A DNA stretch of 14,626 nucleotides from Deltaproteobacteria bacterium (GTDB taxonomy: Bacteria; Desulfobacterota; Syntrophia; Syntrophales; UBA5619), in contig JAPLJY010000293.1 in NCBI GenBank assembly GCA_026388345.1, positions 1 through 14,626 on the forward strand, in the 5' to 3' direction. The notes under the pieces were generated by a model. The model saw only the letters and a program-made list of their open reading frames with translations. It ran no database searches and was not told the origin of the DNA. How positions within the stretch are numbered: the stretch's first letter is position 1; each line of letters begins with the position of its first letter. Positions 1 through 6,946 of this stretch are shown piece by piece. The translations under genes and the position numbers were made by a program.

Positions 1-342
1 GTGCGCCGCATCCGCAAGAAAGGACCGGCTGGCTTCGCCGCTGCTGATTTTCGTGGAAAACAGTTTCTCATTGTGCTGGGACGAGAGGAAATAGGCCCGG
101 ACGGTCTCGCCTTCCTTTACCGTCACGTTCCCCTCCGCGTCAAGAAACTCCCGCCGGTCCAGATAGCCCTCGTGTTTCCCGCCGACGTCGATAAAAACCC
201 ATTCCGGGGAGATCTTCACGATGACCGCCTCCACACGCTGGCCCGGCTTCAGCCACCCCTGCTCCATCCCGCTTTCGTCTAACAGTTCGGCGAAACTCTT
301 CTCGCCTCCCTCCTCTTCCATCATCTGAATGTTTTCCTCCAT
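1..342 (-). CDS. S1 RNA-binding domain protein, ribosomal protein S1-like (5' part only)
   Basis: The first 114 codons are visible and the gene continues past the left edge. After an acidic N-terminus (rich in Glu, residues 2-14), an S1-type OB-fold begins near residue 32 with KPGQRVEAVIVKI, followed by WVFIDVGGKHEGYL and a VKEGETVRAYFLSS strand. This is the usual S1 pattern of a G-rich turn after the second strand. Proteins of this kind bind single-stranded RNA; ribosomal protein S1 helps load mRNA on the 30S subunit. The ATG at 342 has a GAGGAG ribosome binding site a few bases upstream; an in-frame ATG at 354 overlaps that site and is less likely. It follows the folate cyclo-ligase gene by 97 bp on the same strand. 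With only one domain visible I cannot tell true RpsA from an S1-domain paralogue. Confidence 0.8.
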   Translation of the reverse strand, partial: MEENIQMMEEEGGEKSFAELLDESGMEQGWLKPGQRVEAVIVKISPEWVFIDVGGKHEGYLDRREFLDAEGNVTVKEGETVRAYFLSSQHNEKLFSTKISSGEASRSFLADAAH

Positions 343-414
343 GGTTCTCCTCATGCAAAAGAAAATATGATACCTTCGTAACAATACGGTAAATCGTCCA
401 TCAAAATGCGCGGC

Positions 415-443
415 ATCTTGCTCCGATCCCGGCGCCCTGTCAA
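415..443 (-). promoter_or_regulatory. candidate sigma-70-type promoter for the S1-like gene
   Basis: On the minus strand a perfect TTGACA -35 (443-438) is followed by 17 bases and a weak -10, CAAGAT (420-415). The -35 overlaps the stop codon of the upstream cyclo-ligase gene. A start near 408 would leave a leader of about 65 nt. The -10 is poor, so this is tentative; a second weak candidate with TATCAT as -10 lies closer to the gene. Confidence 0.3.
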
Positions 444-1012
444 GGACAAATCGGCGTGCCCCCATTCTCCGTCACGATTCGATCCACCGGGACATCATGC
501 TGATCCGCCGGAATCTCCTCGACGATCTGGCAGGAGAAGGCCGCCCCGATCCGGACCGCCCGTGGAACCTCCGGCAGAAAACGGTCGTAGTAGCCGCCGC
601 CGCAGCCGACACGATATCCACGCCGGTCAAAGGCCACGGCGGGAACGAGGATTGCATCGATCTCTTCCCGCGGCACAGGCCGGATGTTCTCCGCCTTCGG
701 CTCGCGGATCCCGTAGTGGCCGATTTCCAGCTCCGTAAAACTACCGAGCAGGCATGGCGTCAGCCCCCGATCCTCCGGCCGGCAGAGAGGAACGACCATC
801 CGCTTCCCCGCCTCCCATCCCCAGCGGAGCAGATCGTCGGTCAGAACCTCGCTTCCGAAACTGAGGAAAACCATCAGCGTGGACGCTTCCCGGAGATCCC
901 GGAGCTCGGTCAGCCGCCGGATGATCAAGCCGCTCTTCGCCGCGATCTCCCCCGGCGTCATGCCATTTCTCAGCGTCAGGATTTTTTTACGGATCTCCTG
1001 CTTATAGGCCAT
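440..1012 (-). CDS. 5-formyltetrahydrofolate cyclo-ligase (MTHFS, YgfA/Fau family)
   Basis: A soluble enzyme that uses ATP to convert 5-formyl-THF to 5,10-methenyl-THF, returning a storage form of folate to the one-carbon pool. From the ATG at 1012 it is 190 residues, normal for the family. The N-terminal basic helix (KQEIRKKIL) is typical. The nucleotide/phosphate loop RGYRVGCGGGYYDRFL is at residues 131-146, with Cys in place of the more common Tyr in GYGGGYYDR. The DVPVDRIVTE segment near the C-terminus also fits. An ATG at 1021 gives three more residues; starts further upstream run back toward uvrB and lack a binding site. It follows uvrB by about 100 bp, with a promoter candidate between them, so it may be transcribed both alone and with uvrB. 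I see no 6S RNA beside it, a common neighbour of this gene in other bacteria. Confidence 0.93.
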   Translation of the reverse strand: MAYKQEIRKKILTLRNGMTPGEIAAKSGLIIRRLTELRDLREASTLMVFLSFGSEVLTDDLLRWGWEAGKRMVVPLCRPEDRGLTPCLLGSFTELEIGHYGIREPKAENIRPVPREEIDAILVPAVAFDRRGYRVGCGGGYYDRFLPEVPRAVRIGAAFSCQIVEEIPADQHDVPVDRIVTENGGTPICP

Positions 1013-1034
1013 TTCATCCATTTTTAGATATGTA

Positions 1035-1063
1035 AAAATAACGTGAAATCGAACAAATATCAA
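1035..1063 (-). promoter_or_regulatory. candidate promoter for the folate cyclo-ligase gene
   Basis: Minus-strand TTGATA (1063-1058), a 17-bp spacer and TATTTT (1040-1035), in a locally AT-rich patch of otherwise GC-rich DNA. Transcription would start near 1028, leaving only about 16 nt before the ATG at 1012, so the message would have a very short leader. Pattern match only. Confidence 0.35.
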
Positions 1064-1114
1064 GCCTGTTTTTCGTCCGGCGCCCATCTTTTTCAGATCA
1101 CCCCACCGCACCGG

Positions 1115-3118
1115 CTATCCCTCGCCCCCCATCTCGAGCATCAGCTTCGTCAGGTCGCGGATCCGGTCGCGCAGCAGGGCCGCCTTCTCGAATTCAAGCT
1201 CCTTCGCGGCCTGTTTCATCTCTTCCTTCAATTTCCGAATGACGACGGGAAGCTCCTTCTCGGAGGCGTAGGCCGCCGCCTCCTCCGAAACCGTCGGCAC
1301 GGTCACATAATCGGCCTCATAGACGGAGCCGAGGATTTGACGGATCTCCGTTTTGATGCTCTCGGGCGTAATCCCGTTTTTCTCGTTGAAGTCCGCCTGC
1401 AGAAGCCGCCGCCGCCGGGTCTCGTCAAGACAAGTCCGGATCGAGGCGGTGATTGAATCGGCGTACATGATCACCTGCCCCGCCACGTTCCTGGCCGCGC
1501 GGCCGCTCGTCTGGATGAGCGAACGCGCGGAGCGGAGGAAGCCCTCCTTGTCGGCATCGAGAATCGCCACGAGGGAGACCTCCGGGATGTCCAGCCCCTC
1601 GCGCAGGAGGTTCACGCCGACGAGGCAGTCGAACTCACCCATCCGGAGGTCGCGGATGATCTCCACCCGTTCCAGGGTATGGATGTCCGAATGGAGGTAC
1701 TTCACCCGGACGCCCAGCCCCTCGTAGTAAGAGGTCAGGTTCTCCGCCATCCGTTTCGTGAGGGTCGTCACGAGGACCCGCTCGCCCCGTTCGGCCCGCT
1801 CCCGGATCTCCGCAAGGAGATCGTCCACCTGGCCGGTCACGGGCTTAACAATGATCTCCGGATCCATCAGACCCGTCGGCCGGATGATCTGCTCCACGAC
1901 CCGCCCGCCGGCCTCTCCCAGCTCGTAGGCCGCGGGTGTCGCCGAGACGCAGATCCGCTGATTCGGAAAGGCATCGAATTCCTCGAAGCGGAGCGGACGG
2001 TTGTCGAGGGCGGAAGGAAGGCGGAAGCCGTAGTGGACGAGGGTCTCCTTCCGCGCCCGGTCGCCCTTGTACATCCCGATAAGCTGGGGGATCGTCGCGT
2101 GGCTCTCGTCGATGAAGATGAGGGCGTCCTTTGGAAAGTATTCCATCAGCGTCGGGGGCGGCTGGCCGGGCTTGCGGCCGGTCAGGTGGCGTGAGTAGTT
2201 CTCGATGCCCGAACAGTAGCCCATCTCCTCCATCATCTCGATATCGAAATGGGTCCGCTGCTCAAGACGCTGCGCCTCGAGGAGCTTGTTTTCCGCATTC
2301 AGCTCCCGGAGCCTCTCGCCCAGTTCCTCCCGGATTGCGATAATCGCCCGTTTGAGGTTCTCCTGCGTTGTCACAAAGTGGCTGCCGGGGTAGACCGCCG
2401 TCCGTTGCAGCGTTTCCAGTTTTTTCCCCCGGAGCGGATCGACGAGAGAGATCGCCTCCACGGTGTCACCGAAGAACTCCACACGGATGGCCTTCTCCTC
2501 CTCGTATGGAGGAAAGATCTCGACGACGTCGCCCCGGACGCGGAAGGCGCCCCGGTGGAAATCGATATCGTTCCTCTCGTAGTGGATCTCGACGAGACGG
2601 GCAAGCATGGCGTCCCGCTGGACCTCCATCCCCACTTCCAGGAAAAGGAGCATCCCCCGGTAGGCCTCGGGGGAGCCAAGACCGTAGATACAGGAGACGC
2701 TGGCCACGATGATGACGTCCCGCCGTTCCAGCAGAAAGTGGGTTGCCGCATGGCGGAGCTTGTCGATCTCTTCGTTGATCGCGGAATCCTTCTCGATGTA
2801 GGTGTCGGTGCTGGGGATATAGGCCTCGGGCTGGTAGTAATCGTAATAACTGACGAAATACGCGACGGCGTTGTCTGGAAAGAGGGCCTTGAACTCCCCG
2901 TAGAGCTGGGCGGCGAGGGTCTTGTTGTGGGCGATGACGAGGGCGGGTCGGTCCACGGCGGCGATCACATTCGCCATCGTGAAGGTCTTCCCGGAACCGG
3001 TGACCCCGAGCAGAACCTGGTTGTCATCGCCCTTCTCCAGTCCCGCAACGAGATCGGCGATCGCCTGCGGCTGATCCCCCCGCGGCTGAAAATCGCTGAC
3101 CAGATGAAACCCGCCCAT
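1115..3118 (-). CDS. uvrB: UvrABC excinuclease subunit B
   Basis: The DNA-damage recognition helicase of nucleotide excision repair. It is loaded onto DNA by UvrA, verifies the lesion and recruits UvrC for incision. At 667 residues it has the family's usual length. Walker A GVTGSGKT is at residues 38-45, followed by the damage-probing beta-hairpin region with [12 protein letters not shown], Walker B/DESH ([12 protein letters not shown]), helicase motif CVSATPA, motif [18 protein letters not shown], motif [11 protein letters not shown], and a C-terminal UVR domain ([23 protein letters not shown] split over a coiled coil) that binds UvrC. The ATG at 3118 is chosen because a GGGGGAGGAG ribosome binding site precedes it; an in-frame ATG at 3154 has none and would add 12 residues not expected in UvrB. 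The folate cyclo-ligase follows on the same strand. No clear SOS box could be recognised upstream. Confidence 0.98.
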   Translation of the reverse strand: MGGFHLVSDFQPRGDQPQAIADLVAGLEKGDDNQVLLGVTGSGKTFTMANVIAAVDRPALVIAHNKTLAAQLYGEFKALFPDNAVAYFVSYYDYYQPEAYIPSTDTYIEKDSAINEEIDKLRHAATHFLLERRDVIIVASVSCIYGLGSPEAYRGMLLFLEVGMEVQRDAMLARLVEIHYERNDIDFHRGAFRVRGDVVEIFPPYEEEKAIRVEFFGDTVEAISLVDPLRGKKLETLQRTAVYPGSHFVTTQENLKRAIIAIREELGERLRELNAENKLLEAQRLEQRTHFDIEMMEEMGYCSGIENYSRHLTGRKPGQPPPTLMEYFPKDALIFIDESHATIPQLIGMYKGDRARKETLVHYGFRLPSALDNRPLRFEEFDAFPNQRICVSATPAAYELGEAGGRVVEQIIRPTGLMDPEIIVKPVTGQVDDLLAEIRERAERGERVLVTTLTKRMAENLTSYYEGLGVRVKYLHSDIHTLERVEIIRDLRMGEFDCLVGVNLLREGLDIPEVSLVAILDADKEGFLRSARSLIQTSGRAARNVAGQVIMYADSITASIRTCLDETRRRRLLQADFNEKNGITPESIKTEIRQILGSVYEADYVTVPTVSEEAAAYASEKELPVVIRKLKEEMKQAAKELEFEKAALLRDRIRDLTKLMLEMGGEG

Positions 3119-3304
3119 GTACTCCTCCCCCGGCAATCTATCCGAATTACCCATAATTTATCGCTATTGATCCTGACACAATTTCCGAGGGATGGCAAGG
3201 GAGCACCTTTGGTTTTAAATTTTCACAAACGAAAACTGATCTGGTTAAATCCATTGATCCACAGCTCGTTGCGGGGTATCTAAGACAGCCGTGAACGATG
3301 CAAG

Positions 3305-3327
3305 CTTCGGGAAAATATGACCCGAAG
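3305..3327 (+). other. 7-bp perfect hairpin between uvrB and the prepilin remnant
   Basis: CTTCGGG (3305-3311) and CCCGAAG (3321-3327) flank a 9-nt AT-rich loop. There is no T-run after either side, so it is not a simple terminator. It would lie in the leader of the plus-strand prepilin remnant, 19 bases before its ribosome binding site, or far upstream of uvrB on the other strand. Its role is unknown. The rest of the 3119-3361 gap shows no recognisable gene. Confidence 0.4.
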
Positions 3328-3361
3328 GGATTCAACATAAGAGATAAGGAGGAAGAAAAAG

Positions 3362-3472
3362 ATTGGTGCATTTTACAGGAAAAACAAGGGGGGCTTCACG
3401 CTGATCGAACTCATGATCGTCATCGCCATCATCGGCATTCTGGCGGCCGTCCGCTGCATCCCTGGTTGTTAA
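3362..3472 (+). pseudogene. type IV prepilin N-terminal remnant
   Basis: Reading from an ATT at 3362, 36 codons encode a short basic leader (YRKNKGG) and then FTLIELMIVIAIIGILAAV, the class III signal of type IV pilins and pseudopilins. Gly is at -1, Phe at +1 and the essential Glu at +5, followed by the hydrophobic assembly helix. An AAGGAGG ribosome binding site (3346-3352) sits at correct spacing, but there is no ATG, GTG or TTG in this frame: the codon at the start position is ATT. A TTG one base later is out of frame. The pilin frame ends after RCIPGC at the TAA at 3470, where the convergent rarA gene also stops, so no globular domain is present. Either ATT is used and a mini-prepilin is made, or this is a dead 5' fragment. 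The second is more likely. Family identity of the fragment is near certain; function is not. Confidence 0.8.
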
Positions 3473-4818
3473 GAATTTTCCTTTTTGTCGTTCGCCTCGC
3501 GGATCTTCCGCCAGTAATCCAACCGCTCCCCGATGATCTTCTCGTACCCCCGGTCCGTCGGACGGTAGAACCGTCCCCCCTTCCCCCGGAGCTCATCCGG
3601 GAGGTACTCCTGGGGAACATAGGCGTCGGCAAAATCGTGGGCGTAGCGGTACCCCTTGCCGTAGTCCAACTCCTTCATCAGCTTCGTCGGGGCGTTCCGG
3701 ATGTGGAGCGGGACGGGCAGGGTTCCCGTCTTTTCGATCGTCGCGCGGACCTGTCCGTAGCCGGCATAGAGGGCGTTGCTCTTCGGCGCTGTAGCAAGGT
3801 AAACTACCGCCTGGGCGAGGGCCAGTTCCCCCTCGGGGGAGCCGAGGAAGTGGTAGGCCTGCATGGCGTCGATGGTCACGGTCAGCGCGCGCGGGTCGGC
3901 GTTCCCGACATCCTCGGAGGCGAAGCGGACCAGACGCCGGGCAAGGTAGAGAGGATCCTCGCCCGCCATCAGCATCCGGCCGAGCCAGTATAGGGCAGCG
4001 TCGGGATCGCTCCCCCGGAGGCTCTTGTGGAGGGCGGAGATGAGGTTGTAGTGTTCCTCCCCGGTTTTGTCGTACTGGAGCGCCTTTTTCTGGATCGCCT
4101 CCTCGACAAAGGCGCGGGTGATCCGCCTTCCCGCCCCGGCGGTTTTGTCGGCGAGAGACGCCGCCGCTTCGAGGCTGTTCAGGGCGGCGCGGGCATCCCC
4201 GTCCGCCGACCAGACGATGTGGGTCAGCGCCTCCGGTTCGATATCGAGATCGAACCAGCCTAGCCCCCGTTCACGGTCCGCAAGGGCGCTCCGGACGATC
4301 AGGGCAAGGTCCTCCTCGGTGAACGGCTTGAGGGTCAGAACCCGCATCCGGGAGAGGAGCGGCGAGATGACCTCGAAGGAGGGGTTCTCCGTCGTAGCGC
4401 CGATCAGCGTGATCAGGCCGCTCTCGACGTGGGGGAGAAAGGCGTCCTGCTGGGCCTTGTTGAAGCGGTGGATCTCGTCCACGAAGAGGATCGTCCGCCG
4501 GCGCTGGAGCCGCCACAGATCGGTGGCCTCGTCTACGACGGCGCGGATCTCCTTCACGCCGGAGAGCACCGCGGAAAAACTGATGAAGTGGGACTTCGTC
4601 TCCCCGGCCATGATCCGGGCGAGTGTCGTCTTTCCCGATCCCGGGGGGCCCCAGAAGATGACGGAGAAGAGGCGGTCCTCCGCGACAGCCCTCCTGAGGA
4701 GACTCTCCGCGCCGATGAGGTGGCCCTGCCCCACATATTCATCGAGGGTCCGCGGCCGCATCCGTTCGGCCAGCGGCCTGTTGTCGCTCTTACCGTCCTG
4801 CTGATCAAAAAGATCCAT
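3469..4818 (-). CDS. rarA: RarA/MgsA replication-associated recombination ATPase
   Basis: An AAA+ ATPase related to clamp-loader subunits that acts at stalled replication forks. Its 449 residues match the family. An N-terminal segment with RPLAERMRPRTLDEYVGQ precedes Walker A GPPGSGKT (57-64), Walker B ILFVDEIHRF (110-119), sensor 1 GATTENPSF (140-148) and an arginine-finger SRMRV (156-160). The C-terminal half carries the RarA-specific oligomerisation region (ALYWLGRMLMAGEDPLYLAR, then ASEDVGNADPRAL). The start at 4818 has AAAGGA 7 bases upstream, and the first 14 bases overlap the end of the preceding small gene, suggesting translational coupling. It is the last gene of a run starting with the menA-like prenyltransferase. 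Its stop codon overlaps the end of the convergent prepilin remnant. Confidence 0.96.
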   Translation of the reverse strand: MDLFDQQDGKSDNRPLAERMRPRTLDEYVGQGHLIGAESLLRRAVAEDRLFSVIFWGPPGSGKTTLARIMAGETKSHFISFSAVLSGVKEIRAVVDEATDLWRLQRRRTILFVDEIHRFNKAQQDAFLPHVESGLITLIGATTENPSFEVISPLLSRMRVLTLKPFTEEDLALIVRSALADRERGLGWFDLDIEPEALTHIVWSADGDARAALNSLEAAASLADKTAGAGRRITRAFVEEAIQKKALQYDKTGEEHYNLISALHKSLRGSDPDAALYWLGRMLMAGEDPLYLARRLVRFASEDVGNADPRALTVTIDAMQAYHFLGSPEGELALAQAVVYLATAPKSNALYAGYGQVRATIEKTGTLPVPLHIRNAPTKLMKELDYGKGYRYAHDFADAYVPQEYLPDELRGKGGRFYRPTDRGYEKIIGERLDYWRKIREANDKKENS

Positions 4819-5089
4819 CCCGGTGTCCTTTAAGAAAAGGGGGAACAGTTCCCCTATTTCTTTGTCTCTGCCTGACGGTTAGGGCGGCGTCGAGGATTGT
4901 CGTCATCCGGTCCTTCGGAATCTGCTTGCAAAAGCGCTCCCAGGCCTCCGGCATCAGGGTTTCACTCAGGTATTTCTCCACCGGGAAACCGGACCCCCAG
5001 CAGCGGAGGACCTGCCGGCAGGGAAGATCCCCCGCCTCCCGTTCACAGTAGGAAAATGGTACCTCCCCGCCCAGGCGCGGGCACCTCAT
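4805..5089 (-). CDS. small conserved Cys-rich protein of unknown function
   Basis: I know this only as an uncharacterised type of small protein seen in Deltaproteobacteria-like genomes; that is memory, not a search. From the ATG at 5089 it has 94 residues. Four cysteines at 3, 15, 24 and 30 (in RCPRLGGEV, FSYCE, LPCRQ and RCW) could make a metal site, followed by a helical part FPVEKYLSETLMPEAWERF and KDRMTTIL, with a basic, probably disordered tail. The frame stays open upstream to 5299 through the 110-bp hairpin repeat; an ATG at 5254 with AAGGGGAT before it would give a longer protein whose N-terminus is encoded by the repeat. I prefer 5089 because the conserved-looking part begins there, though its ribosome binding site is weak. 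The 3' end overlaps rarA by 14 bases. Nothing here supports a specific function. Confidence 0.65.
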   Translation of the reverse strand: MRCPRLGGEVPFSYCEREAGDLPCRQVLRCWGSGFPVEKYLSETLMPEAWERFCKQIPKDRMTTILDAALTVRQRQRNRGTVPPFLKGHRDGSF

Positions 5090-5110
5090 GACCCGTTCCC
5101 GATATGATTT

Positions 5111-5220
5111 GAAGCTCCCCGCCCACAGGGCGGGGCTTCCCGGCAAGGAAGCTGTCTGTTTGTTATCGCGCCCCTTATCCCCGCCTACAAGGCGGGGCTT
5201 GCGGGTTGCGCTCCCGGTCA
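5111..5220. repeat. twin-hairpin dispersed repeat, copy 1
   Basis: A 110-bp unit that aligns without gaps to 12793-12902, about 98 of 110 positions identical by hand count. It contains two GC-rich hairpins with 3-base loops: one around 5116-5134 (arms CCCCGCCC/GGGCGGGG) and one around 5179-5197 (arms CCCCGCCT/AGGCGGGG). They are separated by a conserved stretch with CTTCCCGGCAAGGAAG, itself a short inverted repeat. The layout resembles REP/BIME units or non-autonomous elements related to IS200/IS605-type hairpin ends. No transposase is in the window. It lies between the CPBP gene and the small Cys-rich gene, inside the operon. Confidence 0.85.
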
Positions 5221-5341
5221 TCTTTTCGTCCGCCGATCCGTTTTTGACGGCCATCCTATCCCCTTTCTCTCTCCCGATCAAATCCTTGGTGAAAAGCATT
5301 CCCCTGTTTTGACTTCGGGAAATCGGGAGCTCTCCCCCCCT

Positions 5342-5962
5342 TCATGTCATCGGAAAGAGGATGAAGATCAGGAAATCCCAGAGGGCATGGGAGATGATCA
5401 GCGGGATCAGGTTTTTCTCCCGCTGGAAGAGGAGCCCCCAGTAGAGGCCGCACACCCCGGCCGCCGCGACCAGCATGAAGTTCCAGGAGGTGACGTGGAC
5501 CATGGTATAGACGGCGGCCGTCGCCAGGACACCTGCCGTCGCGCCGTACCGCCCCGTGAGGCGGTGCTGGACAAATCCGTGCCAGTAGATCTCCTCCGCC
5601 GGCCCCATCACGAACAGCAGGAGAAGGCCGATCCAGACGGCATCCAACTGCGTTTTGCTTGCATAAACCGATTCGATCTGCCCCGGAGCGAAGGAGAAGA
5701 GGAGATTAGCCGCCAGCTTCCCGACCCAGAAGATTCCGTAGAGGATGAGCGCCGAGAGGACGCCGACCCACAGATGGCGAATCTTGAATGTAAAAAGAGC
5801 TTTGAGCTCGTTTCGGCTGGAGACGAGACCGATCGCGGCCAGAAGTGAGGCTGAACAGGTGAGCTTCAGCCAGAAATTCCCAGCAGGGACCGCGAAGATG
5901 AAAAACCAGAGGACAAAGGCGGCTGGCACGGTCCAGAAAACGGGGCGAAGGGATCCGTTCAT
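5342..5962 (-). CDS. CPBP family intramembrane metalloprotease (CAAX protease/Abi-like)
   Basis: A 206-residue polytopic membrane protein with about six hydrophobic stretches (roughly 9-28, 34-48, 65-85, 108-121, 141-158, 165-180 and 186-203). The CPBP motifs are present: motif 1 EEIYWHGF at 123-130, motif 2 with His156 (VYTMVH), motif 3 SHALWD at 191-196. In this family the two Glu and the His residues form the metal-type active site within the membrane. The Arg of EExxxR is His128 here, one base from an Arg codon, so activity may be altered. Bacterial members act in protein processing, bacteriocin immunity or unknown roles, and the context does not choose. Its ATG overlaps the stop of the menA-like gene by ATGA, so the two are probably translationally coupled. 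Confidence 0.88.
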   Translation of the reverse strand: MNGSLRPVFWTVPAAFVLWFFIFAVPAGNFWLKLTCSASLLAAIGLVSSRNELKALFTFKIRHLWVGVLSALILYGIFWVGKLAANLLFSFAPGQIESVYASKTQLDAVWIGLLLLFVMGPAEEIYWHGFVQHRLTGRYGATAGVLATAAVYTMVHVTSWNFMLVAAAGVCGLYWGLLFQREKNLIPLIISHALWDFLIFILFPMT

Positions 5963-6846
5963 CGGAAGAACCTCTGCAACTGGATCCCGCCGATCAGCAG
6001 AACGCCGAAAAGCACATCCAACCGGGCCGTCTGCGCGTCGGCGTCGGCCGGAACCCCCCGGCGGAACATCCCCATGAGTTTGAAGGCAAGCGGCAGCGAA
6101 AGCAAGGTCAGGAGGGCAAAGACCGAAAGCAGGCCGGTCGCGACCATGCCTACGATCAGGACATACGTGAGCAGGACGAAAAACTGATAGACCCGGGCCG
6201 ATCGGGTCCCCCCGAGGAGTGTCGCAACTGTGTGAATTCCGACCTGACCATCGAAGCCGATATCCCGGATATTGTTCGCGAACAAAACCAGGGCCACGAA
6301 AATCCCGAAGGGGACGGAAACCCAGACGACCTGGGGATTGAAGGCGGCCATCTGGACGAAATAGGCGCCGCTGACCATCAGCGGACCGAACATGAAAAAA
6401 ACGGCGATCTCCCCGAGCGCCTTGTACTTCAGGGCCACGGGCCGGGCCGTATAGCAGACGCCGGTAATGAAGCCGATCACCCCGAGGAGAAGGATCGTCA
6501 GCCCGCGCAGGGAGATCAGATAGACGCCGATCGGAATCGCCAGGGAGTAGATCCCGATTCCGATTGCCAGAACATGCCGGGGCTTCATCAGACCGCGGAT
6601 CAGGACGCGCAGGTCGTTGCCGTAGCTTCCCGGAACCTCATCGGTATCGACATGGTAGCGGTAATCGAAATAATCGTTGATGACGTTCGCGCCGCCGTGG
6701 AGGAAAACCACCCCCAGGGCGGTCAGGAGGTAGGCCGGCCAGTCGACCGCCCCCCGGAGCGCCGCGAGCGACGTCCCCACGCTCACGGAAATCACAGAAA
6801 TCATGAACGACTGCGGTTTCATGGTCATCCACAAGGCTTTGATCAC
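5959..6846 (-). CDS. UbiA-family prenyltransferase, MenA-like (menaquinone pathway)
   Basis: An integral membrane prenyltransferase that probably attaches a polyprenyl chain to a naphthoate headgroup in menaquinone synthesis. It has 295 residues and eight or nine hydrophobic helices. The first Asp-rich motif is NDYFDYRYHVD at 57-67 and the second is NNIRDIGFD at 191-199; these bind Mg-diphosphate. The NDYFD...VDT form and the IHTVATLLG stretch after motif 2 resemble MenA more than UbiA or heme-O synthase, but I cannot exclude another UbiA branch. The start is a GTG at 6846 with GGGGGAG seven bases upstream; the ATG two bases upstream of it runs straight into TGA, and internal Met7/Met9 have no better site. 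It is the first gene of the run ending in rarA, with a promoter candidate at 6901-6929. Confidence 0.88.
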   Translation of the reverse strand: MIKALWMTMKPQSFMISVISVSVGTSLAALRGAVDWPAYLLTALGVVFLHGGANVINDYFDYRYHVDTDEVPGSYGNDLRVLIRGLMKPRHVLAIGIGIYSLAIPIGVYLISLRGLTILLLGVIGFITGVCYTARPVALKYKALGEIAVFFMFGPLMVSGAYFVQMAAFNPQVVWVSVPFGIFVALVLFANNIRDIGFDGQVGIHTVATLLGGTRSARVYQFFVLLTYVLIVGMVATGLLSVFALLTLLSLPLAFKLMGMFRRGVPADADAQTARLDVLFGVLLIGGIQLQRFFR

Positions 6847-6900
6847 ATCATATCTCCCCCGGCGGCCCCTTCACCCACCGCAAAAATATCCGTTTTCAGC

Positions 6901-6929
6901 ACCTTAGCGATCCGGAATCGGAAAGTCAA
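6901..6929 (-). promoter_or_regulatory. candidate promoter for the menA-like/CPBP/rarA run
   Basis: Minus-strand TTGACT (6929-6924), a 17-bp spacer and TAAGGT (6906-6901). The spacer contains a near-palindrome, GATTCCGGATC, which could be an operator. Transcription would start near 6894, giving a leader of about 48 nt before the GTG at 6846. The -10 keeps the key second A and last T but is otherwise weak. Confidence 0.4.
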
Positions 6930-6946
6930 TTTGAAACAGGCGGATG

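Noticed and set aside
3240..3350. c-di-GMP (GEMM) riboswitch or sigma-54 promoter before the prepilin remnant
   Set aside because: Both are common before pilin genes, but the core sequences (GEMM helices; GG-N10-GC) were not found.
5111..5220. CRISPR array
   Set aside because: The hairpins are not evenly spaced identical repeats with unique spacers, and no cas gene is present.
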